Shown here: piece after piece, positions 1 through 9,568 of the stretch
Position numbering within the stretch: position 1 is the first letter of the stretch
How the letters are laid out: each line of letters opens with the position of its first letter
Assembly (NCBI GenBank): GCA_031292525.1
Contig: JARLGY010000047.1
Span: 62,001 to 126,000, forward strand
Direction of reading: 5' to 3'
Length of the DNA stretch: 64,000 bases
Origin: Flavipsychrobacter sp.
Lineage (GTDB): Bacteria > Bacteroidota > Bacteroidia > Chitinophagales > Chitinophagaceae
The notes under the pieces: model-generated
What the model was told of the DNA's origin: nothing
The model's input: the letters and a program-made list of their open reading frames with translations, nothing else
Database searches by the model: none
Position numbers and translations under genes: made by a program

Positions 1-3000
1 GGGCAGGTCATTACATATAGTGTAAAGTCACCCTGTGGTACTATCATGCAATTTACACAAACCATACCCTTTCCAGCCATAGCTATTAGTACCGACCAGA
101 ACTGTAACATAAATTTTAAAGGTTTCACATCATTTACGGGAGCTGTATGCACTCCTGTAACCTATTCTATGACCAATACCGACAATGGAACCCACTATGG
201 GCCATATATCTCAGGTGTTAATTACTCAACATCAAACCTGCCTATTGGCAATTATTCAATTAGCTATACCACTGGCGATGGTTATTCTGGGATAGGGCAG
301 TTTGGTACCACACCAATAACCGGCAACCCATATCATGTGAGTGCGGTAAACAAAGGAACAGGCTTTAATAATTGTATAACTGAATTTGATTTCTATACGA
401 GCATATCATCATCGGCTGCAAGAAAGATTGAATTGTTTAGTGGTCCTGCAGGTTATTCTTATACAGACAATAGTTGGGTAGGAAATCTATATACAGTAGA
501 ATCAAACCAGACCCCCACAGGTATTGGTAAGGTCGGTTTCCCGGCCGGCAATTATGTGTGGAAGATAACAGACCCTTGCGGAACCTACTTGTTGCCTATT
601 ACTGTGGGCCCTGCAGATTTATATCAATACACAATAGGCATTGGCCACACACGGCAAGCTTGCGAGGGGCTTTGGATATTCCCGACAGGAACGGCTACCA
701 GCAATGGCCAGAGCATGCCATTCAGGTTTGATGTCATAAAAAATGGGCCGGGTTGGAACAACTCAACACTGTTTTACGCGGGTGATTCCTTTTTGGTGAG
801 TACTCCTGGTGTGTACACAATTATAGCAACAAGTGCCGATTATTCTCAATCTATTGATAGTGGTTATTATGCTCTTCCATACCCTAACAGATATACTGTA
901 AGTTACACTTTCACTTATAGCTCCAGTCCGGTTACTGTAGATCTTGATAATTCGCAAGGTTTTTTGTGTAAGGGCAGTGGTCCTGGGCAGGGACTGATTT
1001 ATGTTAAAGGTAAGGCTGGAATGCCTTACCAGGCACAGGTACATTACAACTACTATCTTGCGCAGCAAGGTAATGGTGCCAATGGTCCTTACCTGGCCAC
1101 CAATACCACAGGTATATTCACCAATTTTGGTGGCAATGCCAATGATATGTATGATGTTAAAGTTGAAGACTCCTGCGGCGCGTTTGCTGTGCAATCATTA
1201 AAAATTCTAGATCTGCAACATACACGGCTTATAAGCAGCAGCAGTTATACGCCTTGTGTGGGCGCTACGGTACAACTTACAGCAATAGAATTGCCGGGCG
1301 CCACTTATAGCTGGACAGGACCCGGAGGTTTTACATCTTCTGTGAGGAACCCTGTTATAACTAATGTTGGGATGCAGAACATTGGCATTTACCGGGTTAC
1401 CGTTATCACTCCCCAATGTATGCAGCCTATTACAGACAGTACTATAATTACTGCAAACGCAAATCCACCCAAGCCGGTGGCAAGCCTGGATTGTAACCAT
1501 GATCCTGTCACTTTAACCATTACAAATCCGGTCGCAGGTTATAAATATCAATGGTACCTCAGCCTTTTTGAATACGGAGACAACTACGGTTATTTTGAAT
1601 CTTCTGACACAGGATATACAAAATATATTTATGATATTATAGACTACAGGCCTGTGGCAAAAGATACCAGTACAGGCTGTATTACCTATGGGGACTCAAT
1701 ATTCTTTTCAGTAGATCCCAATATGCCTTTGCAGGCAAGTGTATATTCCCCACATTTAAGCATATGTCCTGGCGATACCACTATACTTATCGCTCAGGGT
1801 GCAACAGAGATGTCATCCTATCAATGGTTTAAAAATGATACGGTTATTCCTGGGGCTACTGACATCAGTTACGTTACAGCGCAACCTGGCAATTATAAAG
1901 TATATATAAAAGGTGGCCCATGCCAAGCCGATACTTCAGCAAACGTAACCGTAAGCAATATCCCTATACCGGTAGCAAGTGCCACCGCGCCCATACAGGA
2001 AATATGTGCAGGCGATACAGCAAGCATATATGCCAACCAGGGAGTGGGCTATACCTATACCTGGCTTTACAACGATAGCACAGTGCCGGCCAATACATCC
2101 CCTGTATTGAATGCTACCCGGCAAGGTAGCTACAAGGTTATTGTATCGAACGGCGGGTGTATAGCAATTGCCCCGGCACTGTTTATCACCGTTGACCCCA
2201 AAGTGGTTGTTAATTTATTGCCAGCTACCAAACAGGTAGTTTGTACCGGCGATACAGTGCACTTCAATACGGTAGCAAATACAGCCTACTCCTATACCTG
2301 GCAGCGTAACGGAAATACTATACCCGGCGCTGCTGCAAGCACCTATAACGACATGGTAAGCGGCACCTATACTGTTACTGTAAAAAGTGGGGTATGTCCT
2401 ATCATAACTTCATCTCCTGTAGTTGTAGAGGTTTTGGTAAGGCCTGTAGCATCTATTACAGCATCAAAACAGGAAATATGTATGGGCGATACAGCTTTCC
2501 TTTATGCCAATACAGATACTCTTTATACATACAAATGGCTACTGAACAACAATGTCATTCCCGGTAATATATCACCAACACTTGGCGCTACCCAGCAGGG
2601 TACTTACACCCTAAGGATATTTAATGGTGGGTGCACTGCGGTTTCGCAGCCAGTATCTATTACTGTAGATCCGGCACCGATCGTCAATTTGCAGCCGGGT
2701 ACCGATCAGTTTTTGTGTACAGGCGATATACTGCATTTTACAACTCCGGCAAATGCTGCTTATACCTATACCTGGCAAAAGAATGGAGCAGTAATACCCG
2801 GTGCCACCGGCAATACATATCAAACCAACACAGCAGGGACATACCAGGTAAGTGTACAGACAGGAGTGTGTGCTGTAGTATCATCACAGCCAGTAACCGT
2901 TACATTACTTCCGGTAAATGTCAAGCTTAGGGCCGATACAGTTATTTGTGGGTCTGCACCGTTTGCTATGCCATTATCAGTGGATAGTGGTTTCACAAGT

Positions 3001-4107
3001 GTACAATGGTCAACAGGTGAAACAACGAATAGTATAGTAGCAAGCCAAGCAGGTACATATTCTGTACACGTAGAAAACCAGTGTGGTGTATTTACAGATA
3101 GTATGCACATCTATACACCTACCAGCTATGCCATGCACCTGCCTGCAGATACACTCATTTGTAACAAAGCGAACAGTGCCGCATTCTCTGTACCCTCTAT
3201 TTTAGATAATATCAGGTGGAGTAATGGTATTACAACTCCGGACATTACCATAACCAGACCCGGCACTTACTGGGTGCAGGCAACCAGCCCATGTGGCAGT
3301 GCGGGCGATACTATGAACGTGCATTTTTGTGCACCAATAATAACTGGTATAGAGCTGGACAAAGACACCATTTGCGAGGGTGACTGTATCAATATCTCAG
3401 TAAAGACAGATAATTACCCACAGCAATTTAACTGGTCTTGCCCGGGTGCGTTCCCAGATTCTTCGGTACCGCAGCCAACGGGTACTGTGTGCTACAGTAA
3501 GGCAGGGACATACCCAATAAACCTGGCGGTAGCAAATGCCGGTGGTACCGCTACCGCTGCCAGCCAGGTGGTAGTACTCAGTAAGCCTGTACCCCGGTTT
3601 GCCGATACCACACTCAGTGTGCCCTACAAATCAAATATTACACTTTCCGCCTGTGCCGACGCACTTACTGCTTCCTGGTACCTCGATGATTCGCTGGTAT
3701 GCAGTAATTGCCAAAGTATAGATATTGATGCAAAGTATTACTACAATGTATATCATTGTGTGGTGAGCAATGGGGGATGCAAGGATAGTTGTACTTATAA
3801 ACTGCAAGTAATAGATATACCGCACGACCTATGGCTACCCGATGCTTTTACTCCAAACGGGGATGGAAAGAATGATATATTCCGCATTATAACAGACAAT
3901 CCCAATGTGCTGGTGGTGAACCTTGAAGTTTACAATAGGTGGGGACAGCTCCTGTATATCAGTCGTTTGAATAATGAAGGCTGGGATGGCACTTTTCATG
4001 GTGTGCCTTTGGATATAGGTACGTACTATTGGATGATAAAGTATAAAATAGTGGGTGGAAGTTCAGACATCTATTTTAAGAAGGGGAGTGTTGAGTTGAT
4101 CAGGTAG
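1..4107 (+). CDS. Giant secreted adhesin-like protein with T9SS type B (gliding-motility-associated) C-terminal domain, 5' partial
   Basis: The reading frame is open from the first base, so the gene starts outside the window; 1368 residues are visible. The middle is a string of Ig/PKD-like beta modules rich in Cys, Thr, Gly and Tyr, many carrying 'C-x-GDT' and 'YTWxxN' motifs. The last ~85 residues (from 'LPDAFTPNGDGKND' through 'YNRWGQLLY' and 'GWDG' to the 'YYW' strand) are the CHU_C / type B sorting domain. Proteins of this family are exported by Sec, cross the outer membrane by the type IX system and are anchored or released at the surface. Function is probably adhesion or surface matrix (inference). 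No catalytic domain is recognisable in the visible part. Confidence 0.9.
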   Translation, partial: GQVITYSVKSPCGTIMQFTQTIPFPAIAISTDQNCNINFKGFTSFTGAVCTPVTYSMTNTDNGTHYGPYISGVNYSTSNLPIGNYSISYTTGDGYSGIGQFGTTPITGNPYHVSAVNKGTGFNNCITEFDFYTSISSSAARKIELFSGPAGYSYTDNSWVGNLYTVESNQTPTGIGKVGFPAGNYVWKITDPCGTYLLPITVGPADLYQYTIGIGHTRQACEGLWIFPTGTATSNGQSMPFRFDVIKNGPGWNNSTLFYAGDSFLVSTPGVYTIIATSADYSQSIDSGYYALPYPNRYTVSYTFTYSSSPVTVDLDNSQGFLCKGSGPGQGLIYVKGKAGMPYQAQVHYNYYLAQQGNGANGPYLATNTTGIFTNFGGNANDMYDVKVEDSCGAFAVQSLKILDLQHTRLISSSSYTPCVGATVQLTAIELPGATYSWTGPGGFTSSVRNPVITNVGMQNIGIYRVTVITPQCMQPITDSTIITANANPPKPVASLDCNHDPVTLTITNPVAGYKYQWYLSLFEYGDNYGYFESSDTGYTKYIYDIIDYRPVAKDTSTGCITYGDSIFFSVDPNMPLQASVYSPHLSICPGDTTILIAQGATEMSSYQWFKNDTVIPGATDISYVTAQPGNYKVYIKGGPCQADTSANVTVSNIPIPVASATAPIQEICAGDTASIYANQGVGYTYTWLYNDSTVPANTSPVLNATRQGSYKVIVSNGGCIAIAPALFITVDPKVVVNLLPATKQVVCTGDTVHFNTVANTAYSYTWQRNGNTIPGAAASTYNDMVSGTYTVTVKSGVCPIITSSPVVVEVLVRPVASITASKQEICMGDTAFLYANTDTLYTYKWLLNNNVIPGNISPTLGATQQGTYTLRIFNGGCTAVSQPVSITVDPAPIVNLQPGTDQFLCTGDILHFTTPANAAYTYTWQKNGAVIPGATGNTYQTNTAGTYQVSVQTGVCAVVSSQPVTVTLLPVNVKLRADTVICGSAPFAMPLSVDSGFTSVQWSTGETTNSIVASQAGTYSVHVENQCGVFTDSMHIYTPTSYAMHLPADTLICNKANSAAFSVPSILDNIRWSNGITTPDITITRPGTYWVQATSPCGSAGDTMNVHFCAPIITGIELDKDTICEGDCINISVKTDNYPQQFNWSCPGAFPDSSVPQPTGTVCYSKAGTYPINLAVANAGGTATAASQVVVLSKPVPRFADTTLSVPYKSNITLSACADALTASWYLDDSLVCSNCQSIDIDAKYYYNVYHCVVSNGGCKDSCTYKLQVIDIPHDLWLPDAFTPNGDGKNDIFRIITDNPNVLVVNLEVYNRWGQLLYISRLNNEGWDGTFHGVPLDIGTYYWMIKYKIVGGSSDIYFKKGSVELIR
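1972..2919 (+). repeat. Tandem duplication of a two-module Ig-like unit (474 nt period)
   Basis: Within the giant surface protein a pair of modules occurs twice. Module A begins 'VAS.TA..QEIC.GDTA' at 1972 and again at 2446; module B begins 'VNL.P.T.Q..CTGD' at about 2203 and again near 2680. The period is 158 codons. The A-B-A-B order shows that a two-module block was duplicated rather than single modules. The copies have diverged clearly in sequence. Confidence 0.75.
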
Positions 4108-4158
4108 GGGACAGGCTGGGTTGAACTGTTTAAAAAGAATAGAGGTCGAATTATAGAT

Positions 4159-4770
4159 TCACTTAGGTTCGGGTATCATTGTTCTGAATGTTAGGTTTAT
4201 TCTTGGGGTTTTAACTTTTTTAGATGGTGGTAGTCGATGCAGCCAATGGGTTTGTGTAGTGCCTTTCATTACGAGCAGGCTACCGCTTTCTAACTGTAAT
4301 GAAACAGTCTGCTTTGTAGCTTTATGCTTGAAACTGAATTTGCGTTCAGCACCAAAACTTAAGGATGCAATTGTTGTGTCCTTACCCAGTGTTTTCTCAT
4401 CATCGCTATGCCAAGCCATACCTTCATCTCCGTCGTGATAGAGATTGAGCAGGCAGGAATTAAATTGCTCACCTAACCGGTGTTCTACCATTGCTTTTAG
4501 CTCTAATAGTTCGGGTGTCCATAGGTGGGCTTCTTTTGTAGTGTTAGAGTAAGTATAAACGTAATGAGCATCACCATACCAGGCAACTTTTCGTTTGGTA
4601 ATAAAATGTTTGCCAAAAATATAGGCCTCATCATTTTTCCAGGCAATTGTATCCATGAGACGTTGGTAGTATTGTGTAGCACTACTAGCGTCCATTATCC
4701 GGCCATGGTAGATAACTGTTCCATTGTATGGTAAAAGGTTTTGTTCCGGGTTGTTATTAAATAAGTCCAT
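4159..4770 (-). CDS. alkB: AlkB-like 2-oxoglutarate/Fe(II) dioxygenase (alkylated DNA repair)
   Basis: 203 residues from the ATG at 4770; the frame is open for 18 more codons upstream, but family members start 'MDLF...NLLPY', so 4770 is preferred. The iron ligands are visible as H121-x-D123 ('WHSDD') and H178 in 'WLHRLPP', and R190/R196 in 'PRINLTFR' are the 2-oxoglutarate-binding arginines. The enzyme oxidatively removes alkyl groups from N1-methyladenine and N3-methylcytosine. It is the last gene of a three-gene minus-strand operon and overlaps the upstream zinc-domain gene by 14 nt, the same functional pairing as E. coli ada-alkB. Its size matches the ALKBH2/3-like branch common in Bacteroidota. 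Confidence 0.93.
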   Translation of the reverse strand: MDLFNNNPEQNLLPYNGTVIYHGRIMDASSATQYYQRLMDTIAWKNDEAYIFGKHFITKRKVAWYGDAHYVYTYSNTTKEAHLWTPELLELKAMVEHRLGEQFNSCLLNLYHDGDEGMAWHSDDEKTLGKDTTIASLSFGAERKFSFKHKATKQTVSLQLESGSLLVMKGTTQTHWLHRLPPSKKVKTPRINLTFRTMIPEPK

Positions 4771-5002
4771 TCTTCCACGTTTTATATTCTGTTGGCATGC
4801 AGTTGCTACAAGGTCTATATCCATTGCTCAAAGCAATGTTTTCTGTAAAAAAGAATACCCTGTTCACTTTGTTCATACGTTTCCCCGACCTACAGTTGAG
4901 ATGGCCGTAAATTTTTAGGTTCAAATTACCGCCATATAGCACCTTCTTCTGCCTGATGAGGCTTCTAAGTTGCTCCTCAGTTATGGTGCTGTGTTTTATC
5001 AC
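4757..5002 (-). CDS. Free-standing Ada-type metal-binding domain protein
   Basis: 81 residues. It matches the N-terminal zinc domain of Ada: 'KIYG.LNC' followed by 'NRVFF' and 'GYRPCSNCMP', i.e. C37, C65 and C68. In E. coli Ada four Cys bind zinc and the first takes a methyl group from DNA phosphotriesters. Here the second Cys of the C-x3-C pair is Lys41, so only three Cys remain. The start is GTG at 5002, forming a 4-nt GTGA overlap with the stop of the upstream AraC-methyltransferase gene, which implies translational coupling. It plausibly senses or repairs methylphosphotriesters for that separated partner (inference). AlkB lies directly downstream. Confidence 0.85.
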   Translation of the reverse strand: MIKHSTITEEQLRSLIRQKKVLYGGNLNLKIYGHLNCRSGKRMNKVNRVFFFTENIALSNGYRPCSNCMPTEYKTWKNGLI

Positions 5003-5853
5003 TTTTGTGCATCTGGATTAGTATGGGCCGCTTCCCAGCCAATTATTGCCGTTTTGCGGTTGCTTCCCCAGTGGTATTGGCCAAATTTACCGGTCGATTG
5101 TATTACCCTATGGCAAGGTATCAAAAAAGCCACTGGGTTATCGCCAATAGCACTACCTACGGCTCTTGCAGCAGTGGGTTGTTGTATTTGCTTTGCAATG
5201 CTGCCATATGTAGCCAGGCGGCCTGCAGGTATTTTTAGTAGAGTTTCCCAAACTTTGATCTGGAATGATGTGCCTTTGAGATGCAGCTTTATTTCATCCA
5301 GTTTACTCCAGTTATGGGTAAAGATATCTAGTACATTAAGTTGGGTATTATTTGTCGCTTGCTGGAAACTCGCATTAGGAAAAGCTTGTTGCAGTGCTAT
5401 TAATCCTTCTTCCGCGTTATCAGCAAATGAAATGTGGCATATGCCTTTTGGTGTGGCACCAACAATAATATTACCAAAAGGGGTATCAGCAAAGCTGTAC
5501 GTTATAGTGAGACTTTCTCCACCATTTTTGTACTCACCCGGTGTCATCCCTTCTATTCTAATAAAGAGATCGTGAAGACGACCAGTACCTGAAAAGCCGG
5601 TCTCGAAAGCAGCATCTTGTAAAGTGGCCTGATTGTTTAGCATTGTCTTTGCATGATCTATACTTATGTATTGCAGGAACTTTTTTGGGCTTACTCCTGC
5701 CCACTCAGTAAACAGCCGTTGGAAATGGAATGGACTTAAATGCATCTTTTCTGCAACAGTATCAAGGCTGGGTTGAGTTTTGAAATTATCTTTTATATAC
5801 CCTATAGCTGCTTCTATACGCTGGTAATTGGTTTTATCCTGTTCCGTCATCAC
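4999..5853 (-). CDS. AraC-type HTH fused to O6-methylguanine-DNA methyltransferase (Ada without its zinc domain)
   Basis: 284 residues. Residues 10-110 form an AraC-type double helix-turn-helix ending in 'GMTPGEYKNGG'. Residues 115-275 are the methyltransferase with acceptor C247 in 'IPCHRV'. The C-terminal half repairs O6-methylguanine by irreversible transfer to C247, and the HTH suggests it also activates transcription. The N-terminal zinc domain of classical Ada is absent and is encoded by the next gene. Starts: GTG at 5853 is followed at once by ATG at 5850; the ATG is probably used. First gene of the repair operon, so autoregulation is likely. Confidence 0.92.
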   Translation of the reverse strand: MMTEQDKTNYQRIEAAIGYIKDNFKTQPSLDTVAEKMHLSPFHFQRLFTEWAGVSPKKFLQYISIDHAKTMLNNQATLQDAAFETGFSGTGRLHDLFIRIEGMTPGEYKNGGESLTITYSFADTPFGNIIVGATPKGICHISFADNAEEGLIALQQAFPNASFQQATNNTQLNVLDIFTHNWSKLDEIKLHLKGTSFQIKVWETLLKIPAGRLATYGSIAKQIQQPTAARAVGSAIGDNPVAFLIPCHRVIQSTGKFGQYHWGSNRKTAIIGWEAAHTNPDAQK

Positions 5854-5875
5854 GTAAACTTTTTATTTGATGCTA

Positions 5876-5883
5876 CAAAAGTA
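5876..5883 (-). promoter_or_regulatory. Putative -7 element for the alkylation-repair operon
   Basis: Reads TACTTTTG on the minus strand, a match to the Bacteroidota TAnnTTTG element, 23-26 nt before the start codon. No clear TTTG -33 box at 19-21 nt is visible, which would suit a promoter needing an activator. Confidence 0.4.
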
Positions 5884-5965
5884 TAGATGTAACGGTCAAT
5901 TATCGACCCGAAACTTGCTTACTTTTATGCGCAGTATTTTTGACTGCAACCTGTACAAAACTGGA

Positions 5966-7444
5966 ATGAGCCATATACCACAGAATAATAGAAATGATCG
6001 CTGGTTGGCAATTGCAACCTGGTTAATAATAGGGATAGGAATACTATTACGCATCGTGGTGTTCCTGCAAAGCCGCAACCTGTTTATAGATGAGGCCAAT
6101 ATAGCCCGCAATGTTTATGAACGCACTTTTGCAGGGTTGGCAATGCCGCTGAGCTATGAACAATATGCACCGCCTATCTTCCTGTGGATATTGAAAGTTA
6201 GTACAATACTATTCGGTTTTGGAGAGGATGCTTTCCGTTTATATACATTATTGATGAGTATTGGCGCATTGTTACTGTTCACCGCGGTAATGAGCGCTTT
6301 TGACATCAAAAAAGGGTTGTTGTATCCATTATTCCTTTTTGCTACAGGGCTGATATTTGTACGGTATTCGACCGAGGTAAAACAATATATGCCCGATGTT
6401 TTTATTTGCCTGCTGTTGGTATGGCTGGCAATGAAAATAGATGTGCTGAAAAACACAATGATCAGCTTTGTTGCAATATGGTTCCTGCTAGGTACATTGA
6501 GTATATGGTCATCTATGCCATCTGTATTTGTGTTGGCAGGTGTAGGTATGTACTACGGAACAACAGCTATAAAACAAGACTCAAAGAAGCTGATGCCAGT
6601 GATTATAGTAAGTATATTATGGCTGATGCAGTTTTTGTTCTACTATACAACCATTCTGAAACCCCAGGCTGATTCTGAATACCTGCATAATTTCCATAAA
6701 GACTATTTTATCTTTTTAATACCTGTTAGCCTGGTGCAATTACAGCATAACATACAGCTTGTAGGCAACCTGCTCTCTGAAGCTGGAGGCTATACCGCCC
6801 TGGTGACTATATTTAATGGGCTGCTGCTGCTTACAGGTGGTTATTTGCTGTTTCGTAAAAACCTGGAAAAGGCTTTGCTTGTGGTAGTACCTATTGTATG
6901 TCTGTATATAGCAGCAGGTTTGAGCCAGTTTTCGCTGATACCAAGAGTGTCTTTGTTTATTATGCCTTTTATGCTATTGCTTATAGGATATGGGTTTAAT
7001 ATCGTGCTGCAAGTACGGTCAAAAGTGGTATTGGGTATCGTTGTAGCTGTTGCCTTTATTGGCGCATATAATCATAACCAGTTGAAATTGTTAATTAAGC
7101 CCTTAAGGAACGAAGAAATAACAGATGGGATGAAGCTGCTGAAAGACAATAAACTGACCGCAAAAGATGTATATGTGCACATGGGGGCTGCACCAGCTTT
7201 TATTTACTATACCGAGATACACCCGGCACGCGAGCAGTGGCAAACATTAAAGTACGCACATGTACTGAAATATGGCCAAAATTGTGATGCCATTGCGCAA
7301 ACAGGCGGCCAGCTTGGATTCCTTTATGCCAATGGTAATACTGATGAAATGAATGCCTGTAAGGATGGCGTTTTAAAGCATATGATAGTTAAGGCGAGCT
7401 TTGAGGAGAAAGGATGCAGCGCCTATGTATATGCCACAAAATAG
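5966..7444 (+). CDS. GT-C fold (family 39-like) integral membrane glycosyltransferase
   Basis: 492 residues from the ATG at 5966; the frame extends 33 codons further upstream, but that part is not membrane-like and runs towards the divergent repair promoter. About ten hydrophobic segments are visible. The acidic D42-E43 pair in the first extracytoplasmic loop ('LFIDEANIARN') and the nearby 'YAPPIFLW' are typical of the ArnT/PMT type, which move a sugar from a polyprenyl-phosphate donor to an acceptor in the periplasm. The acceptor is unknown. It is followed by 75 nt without a feature and is probably its own transcription unit. Confidence 0.75.
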   Translation: MSHIPQNNRNDRWLAIATWLIIGIGILLRIVVFLQSRNLFIDEANIARNVYERTFAGLAMPLSYEQYAPPIFLWILKVSTILFGFGEDAFRLYTLLMSIGALLLFTAVMSAFDIKKGLLYPLFLFATGLIFVRYSTEVKQYMPDVFICLLLVWLAMKIDVLKNTMISFVAIWFLLGTLSIWSSMPSVFVLAGVGMYYGTTAIKQDSKKLMPVIIVSILWLMQFLFYYTTILKPQADSEYLHNFHKDYFIFLIPVSLVQLQHNIQLVGNLLSEAGGYTALVTIFNGLLLLTGGYLLFRKNLEKALLVVVPIVCLYIAAGLSQFSLIPRVSLFIMPFMLLLIGYGFNIVLQVRSKVVLGIVVAVAFIGAYNHNQLKLLIKPLRNEEITDGMKLLKDNKLTAKDVYVHMGAAPAFIYYTEIHPAREQWQTLKYAHVLKYGQNCDAIAQTGGQLGFLYANGNTDEMNACKDGVLKHMIVKASFEEKGCSAYVYATK

Positions 7445-7519
7445 CTGTCAAAAATATTTATTCTATTATCTTATTGTTTCAAATTAATTTAGTCATTCAT
7501 TCAATCCTCTACCCACTAT

Positions 7520-7975
7520 ATGGTAATTGATAGTTTAAAAAACAGCCACCTCTATAACTCGCTGCATGAAGGGATAAAGAAAGCTTTTGAATACCTGCAC
7601 ATGACAGATGTAGCAACCCTGCCTGCGGGTAAGTATGAAATAGATGGAACAGACCTGTTTGCTATGGTGCAGGAGTATGATACTAAGCCAATGAGCGAAT
7701 GTGTGATGGAGGCCCATAAAAAGTATATGGATGTGCAGTATATGGTATATGGGACAGAGCAGGTAGGGCATGCCTTGCTTAATGGCCAGGTAGCATCTAA
7801 GCAGGCATATAGCGATGAGACAGATTTTATGCTGTTCCCGGATGAGCCCTCATTTAATACTATAATGGCTGCGGGTACCTTTATGATATTTTATCCAGGA
7901 GATCTGCATATGCCCTGCATACAAATAGATGCGCCTGCCAGGGTGAAGAAAGTAGTGGTGAAAGTAAAAATATAG
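7520..7975 (+). CDS. YhcH/YjgK/YiaL family protein
   Basis: 151 residues covering the whole family length. The signature stretches are 'YDTKP', 'EAHKKYMDVQYMVYG.E' and, near the end, 'FMIFYPGDLHMPCI', which carry the Glu/His residues that bind a metal in the cupin-like beta barrel. Members accompany sugar-acid or sialic-acid catabolism genes and are suspected sugar isomerases/epimerases, but no reaction can be assigned here. A small membrane protein gene follows 6 nt downstream, so the two are likely cotranscribed. Confidence 0.88.
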   Translation: MVIDSLKNSHLYNSLHEGIKKAFEYLHMTDVATLPAGKYEIDGTDLFAMVQEYDTKPMSECVMEAHKKYMDVQYMVYGTEQVGHALLNGQVASKQAYSDETDFMLFPDEPSFNTIMAAGTFMIFYPGDLHMPCIQIDAPARVKKVVVKVKI

Positions 7976-7981
7976 CAACAG

Positions 7982-8509
7982 TTGAAAGAGATAAAACTAT
8001 ATAACAGCATAGCCAAGCCGGCAAAACGAGTGGTACTTTTTTTAGTGCTGCTTGCAGCCTGTTTTTATGTTCAACATTATTTTGCGATAAGCTGGCCTTT
8101 GTGGGTAGGTTGTATTTTATTTGGTTTTCCCGCGCTGTTCAATCTATATATCATTTTAGACAGGCGAGCCCAAATTGTATTGAGCAAAGAGGGTATCTAT
8201 GATGGCCGGGTTCACAATGGCACTATAGGCTGGCATGTAATAAAGGAAGCCTATGCACTTTCTGTATATGGCAGACAGTATATATGCCTTGCGGTGGACG
8301 ATAATTTTAAGCCTGCAAATGGTAACGGCAATATTTATAAGAGAATGGCTTTGTTTACCAAAAGCCTGGGCGCAAAAGAATTAAATCTGTCGCTGACACA
8401 AATGGATGTGGATACAGAAAAATTGGCCGCCTTCATTGTTGAGATGAAAACGGCCAATGCTATAGAGCGCGATCGATTGCTTAGCGCTGCGCCATCTTTT
8501 GTGGAATAA
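7982..8509 (+). CDS. Small membrane protein with C-terminal PH-like domain, unknown function
   Basis: 175 residues with two membrane segments (about 17-35 and 40-58), then a soluble part that looks like the STM3941-type bacterial PH-like fold ('IVLSKEGIYDGR...IGWHVIKEAY'). I do not recognise a function. The only possible start is TTG at 7982, 6 nt after the stop of the YhcH-family gene; no in-frame ATG precedes the conserved part. The last 29 nt overlap the 3' end of the convergent ilvE gene. Confidence 0.7.
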   Translation: MKEIKLYNSIAKPAKRVVLFLVLLAACFYVQHYFAISWPLWVGCILFGFPALFNLYIILDRRAQIVLSKEGIYDGRVHNGTIGWHVIKEAYALSVYGRQYICLAVDDNFKPANGNGNIYKRMALFTKSLGAKELNLSLTQMDVDTEKLAAFIVEMKTANAIERDRLLSAAPSFVE

Positions 8510-9548
8510 TGTGGTTCCAGTGATGGGGATCCGGAGCAAGCCCTTTTCTGATTTCGTACAACTCTTTCTGTAATTTATACATTAATGCATCTGGTTCTAT
8601 ATAGCAGGTGTATTGCTTGTTGCCAATGGCAATTGTTTCTATTGGCGCTATAACAGCAGCTGTGCCGGCGCCAAACGCTTCAACATGCTTACCCTCTTCA
8701 AATGCCTTCATGATCTCGTGGTAACTAATGGCACGTTCTGCAACTGCAATACCGTTTGCCTTGGCAAGGGTAAGCAATGAGTCGCGGGTTACGCCATCAA
8801 GTATAGTACCTGAAAGTGGTGGAGTGATGAGGACATTGTCTATGTAGAACATCATGTTCATTGTGCCAGACTCCTCAATAAACTCATGGTGCCTGCTGTC
8901 TGTCCATAAAACCTGATCATAACCAGCTTCGCGTGCCATTTGGGTGGGGTAGAATGATGCGCCATAATTACCTCCACATTTCGCAAAGCCAGTACCGCCT
9001 TCAGCTGCACGCACAAAGCGACTTTCAATTTTAACCTTTAATGGCTTGGCGTAGTATTGGTATGCAGGTGAGCATACAATCATGAATAAAAATTCATCAG
9101 ATACTTTTACACCTATACGGTCCTCGGTTGCTATCATAAACGGACGCATGTATAGAGAGCCATCTGCATCGCGGGGTATCCAATCTGCATCCAGCGCTAT
9201 CAGCTGGTCTATAGCCTCCGTAAATAGGTCTTTAGGTACTGCAGGCATACACATACGGTGCAACGATTTGTTGAAGCGATCGTAGTGTTTATCCAGCCTG
9301 AAAACGGCTATTTGGCCATTGTCCATTGCGAAAGCCTTCATTCCTTCGAACACGGTTTGCCCATAATGAAGACATAGTGCGAATGGGCTAAGTGTCAGAT
9401 TCTCAAATGGCACTATACGGCTGTTGTGCCATGCGCCGTCGTGGTACTCGGCAATGAACATGTGCTCAGTGGGCACTTTGCCAAAAGGGAGTGACTTAGT
9501 GTCTGTCACTACTCTTTCCGTTTGTGGGTTAATTAAAATGGGATCCAT
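8481..9548 (-). CDS. ilvE: Branched-chain amino acid aminotransferase
   Basis: 355 residues, full length for the class IV PLP aminotransferases of the larger BCAT type. The PLP lysine is K190 in 'GTGFAKCGGNYGAS', with 'HYGQTVFEGMKAF' near residue 65 and the C-terminal 'FGAGTAAVI' loop. It interconverts Leu, Ile and Val with their 2-oxo acids using 2-oxoglutarate. The start is ATG at 9548. A DMT exporter gene lies 20 nt upstream on the same strand, so the two may be cotranscribed. The 3' end overlaps the convergent gene by 29 nt. Confidence 0.96.
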   Translation of the reverse strand: MDPILINPQTERVVTDTKSLPFGKVPTEHMFIAEYHDGAWHNSRIVPFENLTLSPFALCLHYGQTVFEGMKAFAMDNGQIAVFRLDKHYDRFNKSLHRMCMPAVPKDLFTEAIDQLIALDADWIPRDADGSLYMRPFMIATEDRIGVKVSDEFLFMIVCSPAYQYYAKPLKVKIESRFVRAAEGGTGFAKCGGNYGASFYPTQMAREAGYDQVLWTDSRHHEFIEESGTMNMMFYIDNVLITPPLSGTILDGVTRDSLLTLAKANGIAVAERAISYHEIMKAFEEGKHVEAFGAGTAAVIAPIETIAIGNKQYTCYIEPDALMYKLQKELYEIRKGLAPDPHHWNHIIPQKMAQR

Positions 9549-9568
9549 ACTGCAGTGGTTTTTAAAAG

